The notes: generated from the sequence alone by a model not told the origin. Positions 17,341 through 26,330 are shown, counted from the stretch's first letter. The stretch is 64,000 nucleotides of DNA from Limnohabitans sp. Rim8 (GCF_945901735.1 NZ_CAMDLM010000005.1:62001-126000), one strand, 5' to 3'. A program made the numbers and translations.

Positions 17341-17501
17341 GTAGGTCGGTGCCTTCAGGTCCGACATCTTCAGCCTCATCTCAAGGCCACGTCGGGGCTG
17401 AAGCCGCCGACCTACATGGAATCGGTCCTTTGTAGGTCGGTGCCTTCAGGTCCGACGCAGCGCACCCAAGGTCCTTGTCGGGGCTGAAGCCGCCGACCTA
17501 C
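17341..17501. repeat. Two tandem REPIN-like hairpins, GTAGGTCGG type
   Basis: Unit A spans 17341-17415 and unit B 17432-17501. Each starts with GTAGGTCGGTGCCTTCAGG and ends with the imperfect complement that closes in CCGCCGACCTAC. Left arms (17341-17365, 17432-17456) and right arms (17391-17415, 17477-17501) are each identical between the units, while the loops differ. They fill the pmdF-pmdD space. Confidence 0.8.
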
Positions 17502-17509
17502 AAAGAAAA

Positions 17510-18193
17510 TCAATCGATGTACTTCAAACCCGCAGCCGCCAGTGGCTCGCGCATCTTGTACATGTCCAAGCCCAACACGCCTTGGGCCAATTTTTCACGC
17601 TTGGCACCCTCATTGGCTTCACGCGCTTGCGACGCTTCCAGTGTCTTGGCCACCAAGGCTTGGGGGACACACACCACGCCATCGTCATCGGCCACGATCG
17701 CGTCGCCGGGGTGAACGATCATGCCCGCGCACACCACGGGGATGTTCACCGAACCGATGGTCGCCTTGATGGTGCCTTTGCTGCTGATGGCTTTGCTCCA
17801 GACGGGAAAGCCCATCCGTGTCAGCTCTTTCACGTCACGCACACCGGCGTCGATGATGAGAGCCCGTGCGCCACGGGCCATGAAGGAGGTGGCCAGCAGG
17901 TCGCCAAAGTAGCCATCGGTGCATTCGGCGGTGATGGCCGCGACCACGATGTCGCCAGGCTGAATTTGCTCGGCAGCCACATGCATCATCCAGTTGTCGC
18001 CGGGGTGCAGCAGGACCGTGACAGCCGTGCCGGACACCTGTGCGCCCGCATAGATGGGGCGCATGTAGGGCTTCATGAGGCCCACACGGCCCATGGCTTC
18101 GTGCACGGTGGCCGAGCCGAGGGTGGCCAAAGCATCGGTGCTGGCGCGGTCAGCGCGGGTGATGTTGCGGTAAACAACGCCGAGTTCGTACAT
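17510..18193 (-). CDS. pmdF: 4-carboxy-4-hydroxy-2-oxoadipate aldolase
   Basis: A 227-residue RraA-like class II aldolase (LigK/PmdF). It splits 4-carboxy-4-hydroxy-2-oxoadipate into pyruvate and oxaloacetate, the last step of the pathway, using a divalent metal. The motif [21 protein letters not shown] followed by RD contains the conserved Gly-Asp and Arg-Asp metal/substrate residues. The N-terminal region [17 protein letters not shown] is typical. It follows pmdE by 57 bases on the same strand. Confidence 0.94.
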   Translation of the reverse strand: MYELGVVYRNITRADRASTDALATLGSATVHEAMGRVGLMKPYMRPIYAGAQVSGTAVTVLLHPGDNWMMHVAAEQIQPGDIVVAAITAECTDGYFGDLLATSFMARGARALIIDAGVRDVKELTRMGFPVWSKAISSKGTIKATIGSVNIPVVCAGMIVHPGDAIVADDDGVVCVPQALVAKTLEASQAREANEGAKREKLAQGVLGLDMYKMREPLAAAGLKYID

Positions 18194-18250
18194 GTTCTTT
18201 CCTTTGTTAATCAGTTGGTAAGAGAGCTAAAGATCTGTCACGCAAAGTCC

Positions 18251-19297
18251 TTAGATGCCTTTGGCCTTCAGCTGGTCGTCCAGCCGCTTGAACACTCGGC
18301 GCGCATTGCCTTCAAACACCTTATAACGCTCTTCGTCGTTCAGGTTGGCCGTGGCTTGCACGTAGCGCTTGGTGTCGTCAAAGTAGTGGCCGGTTTCGGG
18401 GTCGATGCCGCGCACCGCGCCGATCATCTCAGACGCAAACAAGATGTTCTTGACCGGGATCACCTTGGTCAGCAGGTCAATGCCAGGCTGGTGGTACACG
18501 CAGGTGTCAAAAAAGATGTTGTTCAGCAGGTGCTCGGTCAACAGCGGTTTTTTGAGTTCTTGCGCCAAGCCACGGAAACGGCCCCAGTGGTAAGGCACCG
18601 CGCCGCCGCCGTGCGGGATCAAAAACTTCAATGTTGGGAAATCTTTGAACAGGTCTGAAGTCAGGCACTGCATGAAGGCCGTGGTGTCGGCGTTCAGGTA
18701 GTGTGCGCCGGTGGTGTGAAAGCAGCTGTTGCAGCTGGTGCTCACATGGATCATGGCGGGGATGTCGTACTCGACCATCTTTTCGTAAATCGGGTACCAG
18801 GCCTTGTCGGACAGCGGTGGCGAAGTCCAGTGGCCACCCGAGGGATCGGGGTTGAGGTTGATGCCGACGTTGCCGTATTGCTCCACGCACTTGACCAGTT
18901 CGGGGATGCAAGTGGCCGGGTCCACACCCGGCGACTGGGGCAACATGGCCGCTGGCACAAAGTGGTCGGGGAACAGCTGCGCCACTCGGAAGCACAACTC
19001 GTTGCAGATCGCAGCCCAAGTCGACGAGACGTTGAAATCGCCGATGTGATGGGCCATGAAGCTGGCTCGCGGGCTAAAGATGGTGATGTCCGAGCCGCGC
19101 TCTTTCATCTTGGCCAACTGGTTGGTCTCAATCGTTTCGCGCAACTCGTCGTCGCTGATCTTCAATTCGGAGACTTTGGGCATGGACGCCGGGTCCTTGA
19201 TGCCTGCAATTTGCTTGTTGCGCCACTCTTCCAGCGCCTTGGGGGCGGTGGTGTAGTGGCCGTGCACGTCGATGATCAAAGGTTTCGTTTGGCTCAT
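18251..19297 (-). CDS. pmdE: 4-oxalomesaconate hydratase
   Basis: A 348-residue amidohydrolase-2 family protein matching LigJ/PmdE, which hydrates 4-oxalomesaconate to 4-carboxy-4-hydroxy-2-oxoadipate. Metal-binding histidines are visible in IDVHGHYTTAPK, and further motifs are FSPRASFMAHHIG, MIHVSTSC and FLIPHGGGAVPYHWGRF. The start at 19297 (MSQTKPLIIDVHGH) is preceded by GGGAA and gives the family N-terminus; the frame is open further upstream but that extension is unrelated. It is the first gene of the pmd operon, diverging from the LysR regulator. Confidence 0.93.
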   Translation of the reverse strand: MSQTKPLIIDVHGHYTTAPKALEEWRNKQIAGIKDPASMPKVSELKISDDELRETIETNQLAKMKERGSDITIFSPRASFMAHHIGDFNVSSTWAAICNELCFRVAQLFPDHFVPAAMLPQSPGVDPATCIPELVKCVEQYGNVGINLNPDPSGGHWTSPPLSDKAWYPIYEKMVEYDIPAMIHVSTSCNSCFHTTGAHYLNADTTAFMQCLTSDLFKDFPTLKFLIPHGGGAVPYHWGRFRGLAQELKKPLLTEHLLNNIFFDTCVYHQPGIDLLTKVIPVKNILFASEMIGAVRGIDPETGHYFDDTKRYVQATANLNDEERYKVFEGNARRVFKRLDDQLKAKGI

Positions 19298-19371
19298 GGC
19301 GGTTCCCTGCGTTGATGGTGTCGCGTCGGTCGATGACTGCCGGCCGGACTTTGCATGCCATGGTGCAATTT

Positions 19372-19441
19372 GTAGGTCGGAGGCTTTAGCCCCGACAGGC
19401 TTCACCGGTGCACTGTGTCGGGGCTAAAGCCTCCGACCTAC
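19372..19441. repeat. REPIN-like hairpin, GTAGGTCGGAGG type
   Basis: Perfect 26-base arms at 19372-19397 and 19416-19441 begin GTAGGTCGGAGGCTTTAGCC and its complement, around an 18-base loop. It lies in the divergent region between pmdE and the LysR gene. It is a sequence relative of the tandem pair at 17341-17501. Confidence 0.8.
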
Positions 19442-19450
19442 AAAAGACAT

Positions 19451-19466
19451 GCTTCAAATTTGAAGC
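19451..19466. promoter_or_regulatory. Candidate LysR operator of the pmd operon
   Basis: GCTTCAAATTTGAAGC is a perfect 16-base palindrome between the divergent pmdE and LysR genes. This is where a LysR-type regulator would bind to control both promoters. The spacing is not a strict T-N11-A. Confidence 0.4.
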
Positions 19467-19583
19467 CTAGATTGTGCAGGCACACCCTGCCCCCACAAAG
19501 GCCCATCACCATCTACCAGCTAGAACAAATTCGCATAGCCAAGCCCTGGGTATGACAAAATCAAACCCAGAGAAAGGCCGTTC

Positions 19584-20495
19584 ATGGACCTCAAACAGCT
19601 CGAATACTTTGTGCGCGTGGCCGAACTGGGCAGCTTTACGCGAGCGGCCCAAGCCCTGAACATCGCCCAACCCGCGCTCAGCCGCCAGGTACGCCTGCTC
19701 GAAGTCGAGCTGCGGCAAAACCTGCTGGTGCGCAACGGGCGCGGCGCCACCCCCACCCAGGCCGGGCTGCTGCTGCTGGAGCATGGCCGGGGCATCTTGC
19801 ACCAGGTGGAGCGCGCCCGCGAAGAACTGGGCCGGGTGCGCACGGGCCTGACGGGACGCGTGGCTTTGGGGCTTCCGCCCAGCGTGGCACGGGTGCTGAC
19901 GGTGCCGTTGACCCGGGCTTTTCGCGCCAAAATGCCCGATGCCCAACTGTCCATCAGCGAGGGCCTGTCGAGCGCGATGCAGGAAAACCTGCAAAACGGT
20001 CGGCTGGACATCGCCGTGCTCTACAACCCCAGTCAAGTGGCTGGCATCCAGCACACGGCGCTTGCGAAAGAAGAGCTGCTGCTGGTGCAGCCGCGCCCGC
20101 CGGGCCTGCAAGAGGACCCGCCCCCGCCCGCCATCAGCCTGCAAGAAGTCGCCGCCCTGCCCTTGGTGATTCCCACGCGCCCCAACGCGATCCGCATGCA
20201 CGTGGAGTCTGAAATGGCCGCCATCGGCTGCCGCCCCCTGATTGCGCTGGAGATCGACGGCGTGAGCGCCATCCTGGACCTGGTGGCCGACGGCGCGGGC
20301 TACGCCATCTTGCCGCGCAACGCCGTCATGCGCTCGGTGCGCCCATCGGCGTTTTCGGTGCGGCCCTTGAAGCAACCGGCGCTGCACATCCAGCTGACCA
20401 CCGCCATCAGCGCGCAACGCCCCAGCACCCTCACCCAGCAAGCCACACTGGCCCTGCTGACCGAGATGGCGGTGCAGTGTCTCAGCCCGCCTTGA
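19584..20495 (+). CDS. LysR family regulator, likely pmd activator
   Basis: A 303-residue LysR-type regulator. The N-terminal helix-turn-helix is complete (MDLKQLEYFVRVAELGSFTR, then AAQALNIAQPALSRQVRLLE). The effector-binding domain follows from about residue 90. It is divergent from pmdE, the usual arrangement for a LysR activator of the operon it faces. In Comamonas a LysR protein, PmdR, controls this pathway; orthology is inferred from position only. Confidence 0.92.
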   Translation: MDLKQLEYFVRVAELGSFTRAAQALNIAQPALSRQVRLLEVELRQNLLVRNGRGATPTQAGLLLLEHGRGILHQVERAREELGRVRTGLTGRVALGLPPSVARVLTVPLTRAFRAKMPDAQLSISEGLSSAMQENLQNGRLDIAVLYNPSQVAGIQHTALAKEELLLVQPRPPGLQEDPPPPAISLQEVAALPLVIPTRPNAIRMHVESEMAAIGCRPLIALEIDGVSAILDLVADGAGYAILPRNAVMRSVRPSAFSVRPLKQPALHIQLTTAISAQRPSTLTQQATLALLTEMAVQCLSPP

Positions 20496-20579
20496 CGGTT
20501 GCACGCCCTGCGCATAACGGCTACCGACAGGTGCCCTAACACGCGGCACCGCCCCCAGTCCGTATGACAAAATGATGCA

Positions 20580-21062
20580 ATGCCAACCCCAACCGCACCG
20601 ATTGAAGTCACTGCCCCAAAGCCGCCCGGCCAAGGGGTCGGCAGCACTGCGGACATCTCAGCCATTTCAGCCATTACGCAGTTGCCGCAAATCAGGCAAG
20701 CCCTGAGCGCAGTCGTCGGCTTGCGCTTGGCCATTGTTTTCGGGTCCTGCGCCAAAGGGCAGGCCAAACCCGACAGCGATCTCGACATGGCCTTGGCCTT
20801 TGACCAAGCCATGAGCGTGCAACAACACATCGCTCTGATCGAAGCACTGGCGCTGGCCACGGGCCGTCCCGTTGACCTGATCGACCTGCGCACCGTGGGC
20901 GAACCTTTGCTGGGCCAAATCATGCAACACGGCGTGCGCATCCTGGGCAGCGATGTGCTGCACGCGCAATACATGACACGCCACGTCATGGACGCCGCCG
21001 ACTTCATGCCCTACCAGGCCCGCATACTGCAAGAAAGAAGGCAGGCATGGATGCACAAGTGA
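20580..21062 (+). CDS. mntA: MNT-type nucleotidyltransferase antitoxin
   Basis: A 160-residue minimal nucleotidyltransferase. The active-site signature is present: FGSCAKGQAKPDSDLDMAL fits GSx10-12DxD. In MNT-HEPN modules the transferase blocks the HEPN RNase by adding AMP to it. The gene overlaps the downstream HEPN gene by 16 bases. The first 35 residues are low in similarity to the core, so a later start is possible. The partner toxin carries an early stop, so this antitoxin may now be without a functional target. Confidence 0.85.
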   Translation: MPTPTAPIEVTAPKPPGQGVGSTADISAISAITQLPQIRQALSAVVGLRLAIVFGSCAKGQAKPDSDLDMALAFDQAMSVQQHIALIEALALATGRPVDLIDLRTVGEPLLGQIMQHGVRILGSDVLHAQYMTRHVMDAADFMPYQARILQERRQAWMHK

Positions 21063-21484
21063 TCGACCAAAAACTCGAATCATTGCGCCGTTGCCTGATG
21101 CGCATTGAGTCCAAACAGCCTTTTGATGCAGAACAACTGGCCAATGACTTCGACCTGCAAGACATCGTCTCACTCAACCTGACCCGGGCCGTTCAGATGG
21201 CAGTGGACATTGGCGCTCACATCGCAGCCAGTTACAACCAACTCGGCCCAGCCACCATGGCCGAAACCTTTGAACAACTCCATGGCATGGGTGTCATCAG
21301 CAGCGATCTGGCGATTCAACTCAAAAAGTCCGTTGGTTTCCGCAACATCGCGGTGCACAACTACAGCACCATCAATTGACAAGTGGTTCACGCCATGATC
21401 GCGGGCCATCTGGACGACTTCAAGGACTTTGCGCGTGCAGTGAGCCTGTGGCAGCACGGGTCATCGCGCCAAGCCAAAACCTGA
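21047..21484 (+). pseudogene. hepT: HEPN (HepT/DUF86) toxin with in-frame stop
   Basis: The open frame 21047-21379 gives 110 residues ending ...RNIAVHNYSTIN. It contains the HEPN RNase motif Rx4HxY (R-NIAV-H-N-Y). A TGA at 21377-21379 then stops it, yet the same frame continues after the stop with QVVHAMIAGHLDDFKDFARA, which is the expected last helix of the family, to a second stop at 21482-21484. The position normally holds Trp in relatives I recall, so TGG to TGA is the simplest explanation. The active-site motif survives but the C-terminal helix is lost. A sequencing error cannot be ruled out. Confidence 0.75.
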
Positions 21485-21524
21485 CCACCCCCATCAGCGC
21501 ACAACGTTCCAGCGCCAGCGTGTG

Positions 21525-22278
21525 TCACGCTTGTGCGTCCGTGCCCACCATCAGCAATTTGGACCAATCGGTGGTGTAAGCCGACGACAGCCGCTCCTGT
21601 GTCATCCTGGTTTTGCCCCAATGCCACCAGCGCTGCTCAGCACCAGGCTGCCGCGTCCATAACGCTGGTTGATTTGGTCCATGGCTTGCATCAGGCGGAT
21701 GCGGTTTTCGGGCATGGTGTCGTCAAAGTCCAGCGTCAGTTGTTGGCGGGTGGCCGGTTGCAGGTCCATCAGCATCACGCCGGCTTTGGCGTATTTCTAG
21801 CCGGGGCGGTAGATGTGTTTCAGGATGGCGCAGACCGTTTGGGTGATGTGCGCGCTGTCGCTGGTGGGGCTGGGCAGGGGGATGCTGGCACTGCGGCTGT
21901 ATTGGGGGTCTTTTTCTCGGAAGGGGCTGGTGCGGATGAAGGCCATCAGTTGGCCGGTGTGGCTGTTTTATTTGCGCAGTTTTTCGGCGGCGCGGCAGGC
22001 AAATTCGGTGATGGCTTCTTGCAGTTCGTCCCACCGCGGATGCCGCTGAGGTCGACAAAGCTTTCGTCGAAGGATTAGACCTCTTGGTTGTGGCCCAGGC
22101 CTTCGGTCAGGCTCATCATGCGGTCGCTCATGTCGCCGTAGAGCGCAAAGTTGGCCGAGAGGGTGACGAGTCCGGCTTCTTCCTCCAAGTGGCGGATCTT
22201 GAACCAGGGCGCGCCCATCTTGATGCCCAGCGCTTTGGCTTCGTCAGAGCGGGGAATGGGGCAGCCGTCGTTGTTTCT
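21525..22278 (-). pseudogene. umuC: Decayed umuC (DNA polymerase V subunit) remnant
   Basis: The minus strand reads as broken UmuC. From 22275 it gives NNDGCPIPRSDEAKALGIKM, then SANFALYGDMSDRMMSLTEG, then a stop (TAA, 22075-22077) where Tyr is expected before SFDESFVDLSG. A deletion with frame change removes the central part. The frame resumes as DELQEAITEFACRAAEKLRK, stops (TAA, 21968-21970), continues GQLMAFIRTSPFR, stops (TAG, 21797-21799), continues KYAKAGVMLMDLQP and MQAMDQINQRYGRGSLVLSS, stops (TGA, 21602-21604), and the tail TQERLSSAYTTDWSKL is in another frame. The N-terminus before NNDGC is missing. Confidence 0.85.
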
Positions 22279-22390
22279 GAATGACCCTAACTGTTAGTAA
22301 GGAATAAGTTCACAGCTATTTCACTAGCTAAGTCAGGACTAACACTTTTAGCAAAAAACATCACTCTAAAAAGCCAAATGTGTGCCCGGT

Positions 22391-23365
22391 TTAGGCACAT
22401 AGCGGGTAATGAATGTTGCGATTTGACAGCCCTTTACCTGACATTGGTAAGTCGAGATAGATCGCCGGCTTTGGTGACCACATCATCCAAGTTGGAAGCT
22501 GCGATTTATCAGGTTTAATGTTTGAAATACTGCGCTCAATCTTTAATTTCATTCCATAACTGCGGCCAGTTTTTTCCCAGCAACAAGCGTGGTCGTATCC
22601 CTCCAGCACACGAACTTCCGGCCTACGCTGCGGAGAAAAGTGGGAGGAATAAGAATCTGCAACGAGCTTGGGCACCACTGTATCGGACGCCGCCACCAAA
22701 TGCACCTGTTTGAGATGGGTCAGTTGCCCGGAGAAGTCTGCCGGATTCAAAGAACCATGGAGCGGCGTTGCACGAAAGTGCTCGGTCCAGGCCTGGGTGT
22801 CCAGGTTTCCAGCCACGGTCACCAGCAGTGTGACATCCGGCCGGTGCGCTGCAACCAATGCCGCGACCGCCCCACCACCGGAATAACCCACCAATTGAAT
22901 CCGCCGTGCACCATAGCGACTTTTAAGTGCATCCACTGCGCTCGAGGTGGCCGCCACCACTTCTGGTGCAAAACGCTTGTCAGTCCAATAACTTAGCTGG
23001 CATGCAGATACATCGTCGCCAGCAACGTATTGGCAAGGGCGTGCTAGGTAAACCGCCACCCCGCCTGGATGTGCCAACGCCAGTTTCAAACCAACAGGGT
23101 CACGCGGCGTCGGGTCCGCAGAGGGCATGTCGCGGGTCACCCACGCCAGACCATCCCCCTCGATGTAAATAGTGAGCGTGTCTGTCGCAACGACTGCCAC
23201 GGGAAGATAGGCAGTCAAGGTAAACATGCCGGCTGGCAAATCAGTACGTTGCCAACCTTTGGCGCCTGCCAGCGCACTGGCTGCTTGGCCGCGTTCCGAA
23301 GGCGTAGGCACGCTAACGCAGGCTACCAGGCAGCAGGCGCTCAACGCCAAGGATAAACGCAACAT
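22391..23365 (-). CDS. Putative lipoprotein with alpha/beta hydrolase fold
   Basis: A 324-residue protein with a lipoprotein signal; the lipobox LVAC places the acylated cysteine at residue 16. The body shows an alpha/beta hydrolase layout: IYIEGDGLAW (oxyanion side), VGYSGGGAV with the nucleophile serine in GxSxG, SDTVVP with a likely acid residue, and YDHACCW with the likely histidine. It is therefore a possible envelope-anchored esterase; the substrate is unknown. The last 50 or so residues, after CCWEKTG, look unlike the usual end of such proteins and sit in AT-richer DNA, so the 3' end may have been altered. It borders the umuC remnant. Confidence 0.7.
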   Translation of the reverse strand: MLRLSLALSACCLVACVSVPTPSERGQAASALAGAKGWQRTDLPAGMFTLTAYLPVAVVATDTLTIYIEGDGLAWVTRDMPSADPTPRDPVGLKLALAHPGGVAVYLARPCQYVAGDDVSACQLSYWTDKRFAPEVVAATSSAVDALKSRYGARRIQLVGYSGGGAVAALVAAHRPDVTLLVTVAGNLDTQAWTEHFRATPLHGSLNPADFSGQLTHLKQVHLVAASDTVVPKLVADSYSSHFSPQRRPEVRVLEGYDHACCWEKTGRSYGMKLKIERSISNIKPDKSQLPTWMMWSPKPAIYLDLPMSGKGLSNRNIHYPLCA

Positions 23366-23444
23366 CAGGGCATTTTAGGCCTCAAGCCTTGCATCCAGTG
23401 CGCCGACAGCTATCAAATACGCAGCACTATTTTGCTGACCATGC

Positions 23445-26330
23445 TCAAAAAGCCCACCGCACCTTAGCGGACAGAGTCTGGTTTGTATAGCCCGCGCGGG
23501 CCTCCACGTCATAGCGGCCGGTCACCTCCAGCCCCATGGCATTCTTGCTCACCAACCCCACACCCAACCGGTAGGTGGTGGCCTCAACGTTCATGCCCCG
23601 CGTGGTAAACGCCAGGCCCGGGGCGCCCGCATACGCGGCCGTGATGCTGGACTGTTTCGCTTTGGCGTCATACGCCACGCCCAGGTTGACGTTGAGCGTG
23701 GTGGCCGGGCTGAGTGTGTGGGTTATCTTGCCGTCGAGGGCGTAGATGAGTTGTTCGCTGGTACGCCCGTTTACCACCAGGTTCAACACTCCCGCACCGG
23801 CCTCGGTATAGCCGTCGTCTTTGACCTGGGTGTAGTCCACCCGCACGGTGGGGGTGAAGCTGGTGGTCTCGTTCATGGGGTGGATGCGTCCCAGGCCTAT
23901 GCCTGCATGCAGGCTCTGGCTCCTGTAGCTGGAGTCGGCGGCCAGGCCAAAGGAGGAGAGTTCGCGGCGCCCCTTGTTGGTGTTGTTGCCGATGCCACCC
24001 TGGTAGCTGAGTTCGGTATTCGCATCCAGGCTGGTACTACCGTAGCCGATGAGTTGGTAGACGTCGACCCGGGTGGCTTGAGGGGCGTTCGCCGAGTTGC
24101 TGTCGACTGCTGCATTCGCGTAGGCAAAGGCTGCGCCCAGCCGGGTGGTGTTGGATAGGGTGCCGTCGACGCCACCCGCGATGCCGTAGACACGGGCTTT
24201 GTAGCCGGAGACGCCACCGCTATCGTCCTGGCTTGCGGCGGAGCCAAAGGGTTTGAGCCAGACGTTTTTGTCGCCATAAAAGCTGTCGCCCGAGGACAGG
24301 CCGTTGTTGCCCTCGATGCGGGCCTGCACTACGCGGTTGATGCCCGAGAGGGCTCCTCTGGTGGCTACGGCGCTGTCGCCGGTGAGCAGGGGGAGGGTTT
24401 GCGAGGTGGCATCAGAGACTTTCTGCTCGGTGGTCAGGCGGCCGAACAAGCTGCCGATCGACCCAGTGGGATCGCTGTTGATGATGGCATCCAGCGTGGC
24501 CGCGGCACCCGTGGCGGGCGTATTGCTCTGGTTTGTCACGCTGGTCAGCACCGTGGTGGCCCGGGCAATCCGAAGGTCCACGGTATTGCCGTCCTTCACC
24601 GCGGAAAAATTGAACAATAGAGAATTGTCCGTTACCGCGAAGCTACCGTCTGAAACCAGCGTGGTAGCGCTGATGACGTCGGCCAGCGAGGTGGCGGTAA
24701 AGCTGAAGTTCGGGTCGGCGGCGTTGACGTTGATCTTGGCATTGCTGGGCAATGTCGCGGTGCCGTTCACCACCAGCTTGCCGTAGGTGGTGTTATCGGT
24801 CACATCGACACGGAAGGTGGCGCTGGCGGGCAGATTCAAGCTGCCATTGAGGGTGGCCGTGCCGGTGTTGACGCGCAGAACGTCGCCGCTGCCGCTGCTG
24901 CTGAGAACGACCCCGCCGTTCAGGGTCGAGCCTGCGCCGAGGATCAGGGTATGCCCACCGCCGGAAAATTCGATGGCATTGGCCCGCGTTGCACCCGCCA
25001 GGCCGCCAGAGATAGTGCCGAGGTTGGTGATCGTAGCCGTGCCGCCGGTGATCTTGATGCCCGCGCCGCCGGCGCCCTGGGTGCCGCCCGCGCCGCCCTC
25101 GATCAGGCCGCCCGCAAGGTTCCGCAGATTCAGCGTGCCGGCGCTGGAGAGCACTGCCGCACCGCCAACGCCGCCCACTGTGCCCGCAAGGCCGGCCGCC
25201 CCGCCAGTGCCGCCAGCGCCCCCAGCGCCGCCATTGCCGCCAGGGCCGGCATTGTCAGTCCCGGGAACATCTCCTCCAACCCAATTGCCGTCAGCGCCGT
25301 CAGCGCCGGCAGAGGCACCCAAACCCCCGGCATTGCCGCCAACACCGCCGAAACCGCCAGGGTTAAATCCATTGCCGCCATTGCCGCCATTGCCGCCATT
25401 GCCGCCATCGCCAGCAAGGCCGTTACTCGCACCAGGACCGCCCGCACCGCTAGCGCCGCCATTGCCACCAGCGCCGCCATCGCCACCAGCGCCGGCAAAG
25501 TCACCAACGCCGCCAACGCCACCAACGCCGCCAGTGGAGCCATTGCCACCGACGCCGTTCGCGCCCATTGCTGCTCCCGGGACGCCACCGGTGCCACCCC
25601 TAAGGACGCCCGCATTAATGAGCGAGAGTGTGCCGGTACCGGAATTAAGGACTGCCGACCCGCCAGTCCCGCCAATTCCACCATTGCCGCCATTGCCGGC
25701 ATTTCCCCCACGGCCGCCAGCACCACCATTGCCGCCAGTGCCGCCATTACGGCCACCGGCACCACCATTACCGCCGGCACCACCATCACCGCCTATGCCA
25801 CCGTTTCCACTTTCACCCCCTTCACCACCGGTGCCGCCCGTGATCGTGCCGGTGTTGTAAAACCCGGTGACATTTGCGGAAGTGTTCCCATAGGCTGCAA
25901 CGCCGGTGCCGCCTGTACCGCCGACAGTGCCGTTATTGCCATTGCTGCCAGCGGTGCCAGCACTGCCGTTATTGCCAATGCTGTTAGAGGTGCCAGCGGT
26001 ACCAACAGCGCCTGCGGTGCCATTGGTTCCAGAGACCCCATCCCCTGCGGTCGTACCAACGCTACCGGCGCCACCACTGACACTCGCTGCGTTCGTGTTG
26101 CCGCCGGTGCAGCCAGCCAGGTTGGTCTCGGTACAACTCGCGTTATCGGGGATATCCAAGGGCGCCGCGAAGGACACGTCAGTGCCGAGCGCCAGAACGG
26201 CCGACAGCGTGGCGAGTGCCACGGTAGAGCGCGCACTGCGCCCGCCCTTGCCTTTGGCAGTGGCTTTTTCATGGGTAACGATAAAGCAGCCGCGTGCTTC
26301 GCTCCACATCAAGCGAAAGTTCTTGTTCAT
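23445..26330 (-). CDS. Autotransporter with glycine-rich PGRS-like passenger
   Basis: A 961-residue type Va secreted protein. It opens with an extended signal peptide region (MNKNFRLMWSEARGCFIVTH), then a second hydrophobic stretch ending near SFAAPLD. Residues of roughly 65-400 are a run of GGNGG, GGAGG and GGTGG units. A stalk with ITNLGTISGG, GSTLNGGVV and TATLNGSLNL follows, then a C-terminal beta-barrel domain (from about GDKNVWLKPFGSAASQ) that ends in aromatic KVRWAF, as outer-membrane barrels do. The start at 26330 was chosen because the extended signal begins MNK; an ATG exists at 26354. The passenger is probably displayed on the surface, possibly for adhesion. Few neighbours give a hint. 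Confidence 0.88.
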   Translation of the reverse strand: MNKNFRLMWSEARGCFIVTHEKATAKGKGGRSARSTVALATLSAVLALGTDVSFAAPLDIPDNASCTETNLAGCTGGNTNAASVSGGAGSVGTTAGDGVSGTNGTAGAVGTAGTSNSIGNNGSAGTAGSNGNNGTVGGTGGTGVAAYGNTSANVTGFYNTGTITGGTGGEGGESGNGGIGGDGGAGGNGGAGGRNGGTGGNGGAGGRGGNAGNGGNGGIGGTGGSAVLNSGTGTLSLINAGVLRGGTGGVPGAAMGANGVGGNGSTGGVGGVGGVGDFAGAGGDGGAGGNGGASGAGGPGASNGLAGDGGNGGNGGNGGNGFNPGGFGGVGGNAGGLGASAGADGADGNWVGGDVPGTDNAGPGGNGGAGGAGGTGGAAGLAGTVGGVGGAAVLSSAGTLNLRNLAGGLIEGGAGGTQGAGGAGIKITGGTATITNLGTISGGLAGATRANAIEFSGGGHTLILGAGSTLNGGVVLSSSGSGDVLRVNTGTATLNGSLNLPASATFRVDVTDNTTYGKLVVNGTATLPSNAKINVNAADPNFSFTATSLADVISATTLVSDGSFAVTDNSLLFNFSAVKDGNTVDLRIARATTVLTSVTNQSNTPATGAAATLDAIINSDPTGSIGSLFGRLTTEQKVSDATSQTLPLLTGDSAVATRGALSGINRVVQARIEGNNGLSSGDSFYGDKNVWLKPFGSAASQDDSGGVSGYKARVYGIAGGVDGTLSNTTRLGAAFAYANAAVDSNSANAPQATRVDVYQLIGYGSTSLDANTELSYQGGIGNNTNKGRRELSSFGLAADSSYRSQSLHAGIGLGRIHPMNETTSFTPTVRVDYTQVKDDGYTEAGAGVLNLVVNGRTSEQLIYALDGKITHTLSPATTLNVNLGVAYDAKAKQSSITAAYAGAPGLAFTTRGMNVEATTYRLGVGLVSKNAMGLEVTGRYDVEARAGYTNQTLSAKVRWAF

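Noticed and set aside
17341-17501. Possible CRISPR-like direct repeats
   Set aside because: Only two units, each internally inverted, with no regular spacers and no cas genes; they are REPIN-like hairpins.
21376-21579. 67-residue plus-strand frame after hepT
   Set aside because: Mostly antisense to the umuC remnant; it only contains the short LysR-like repeat described in the findings.
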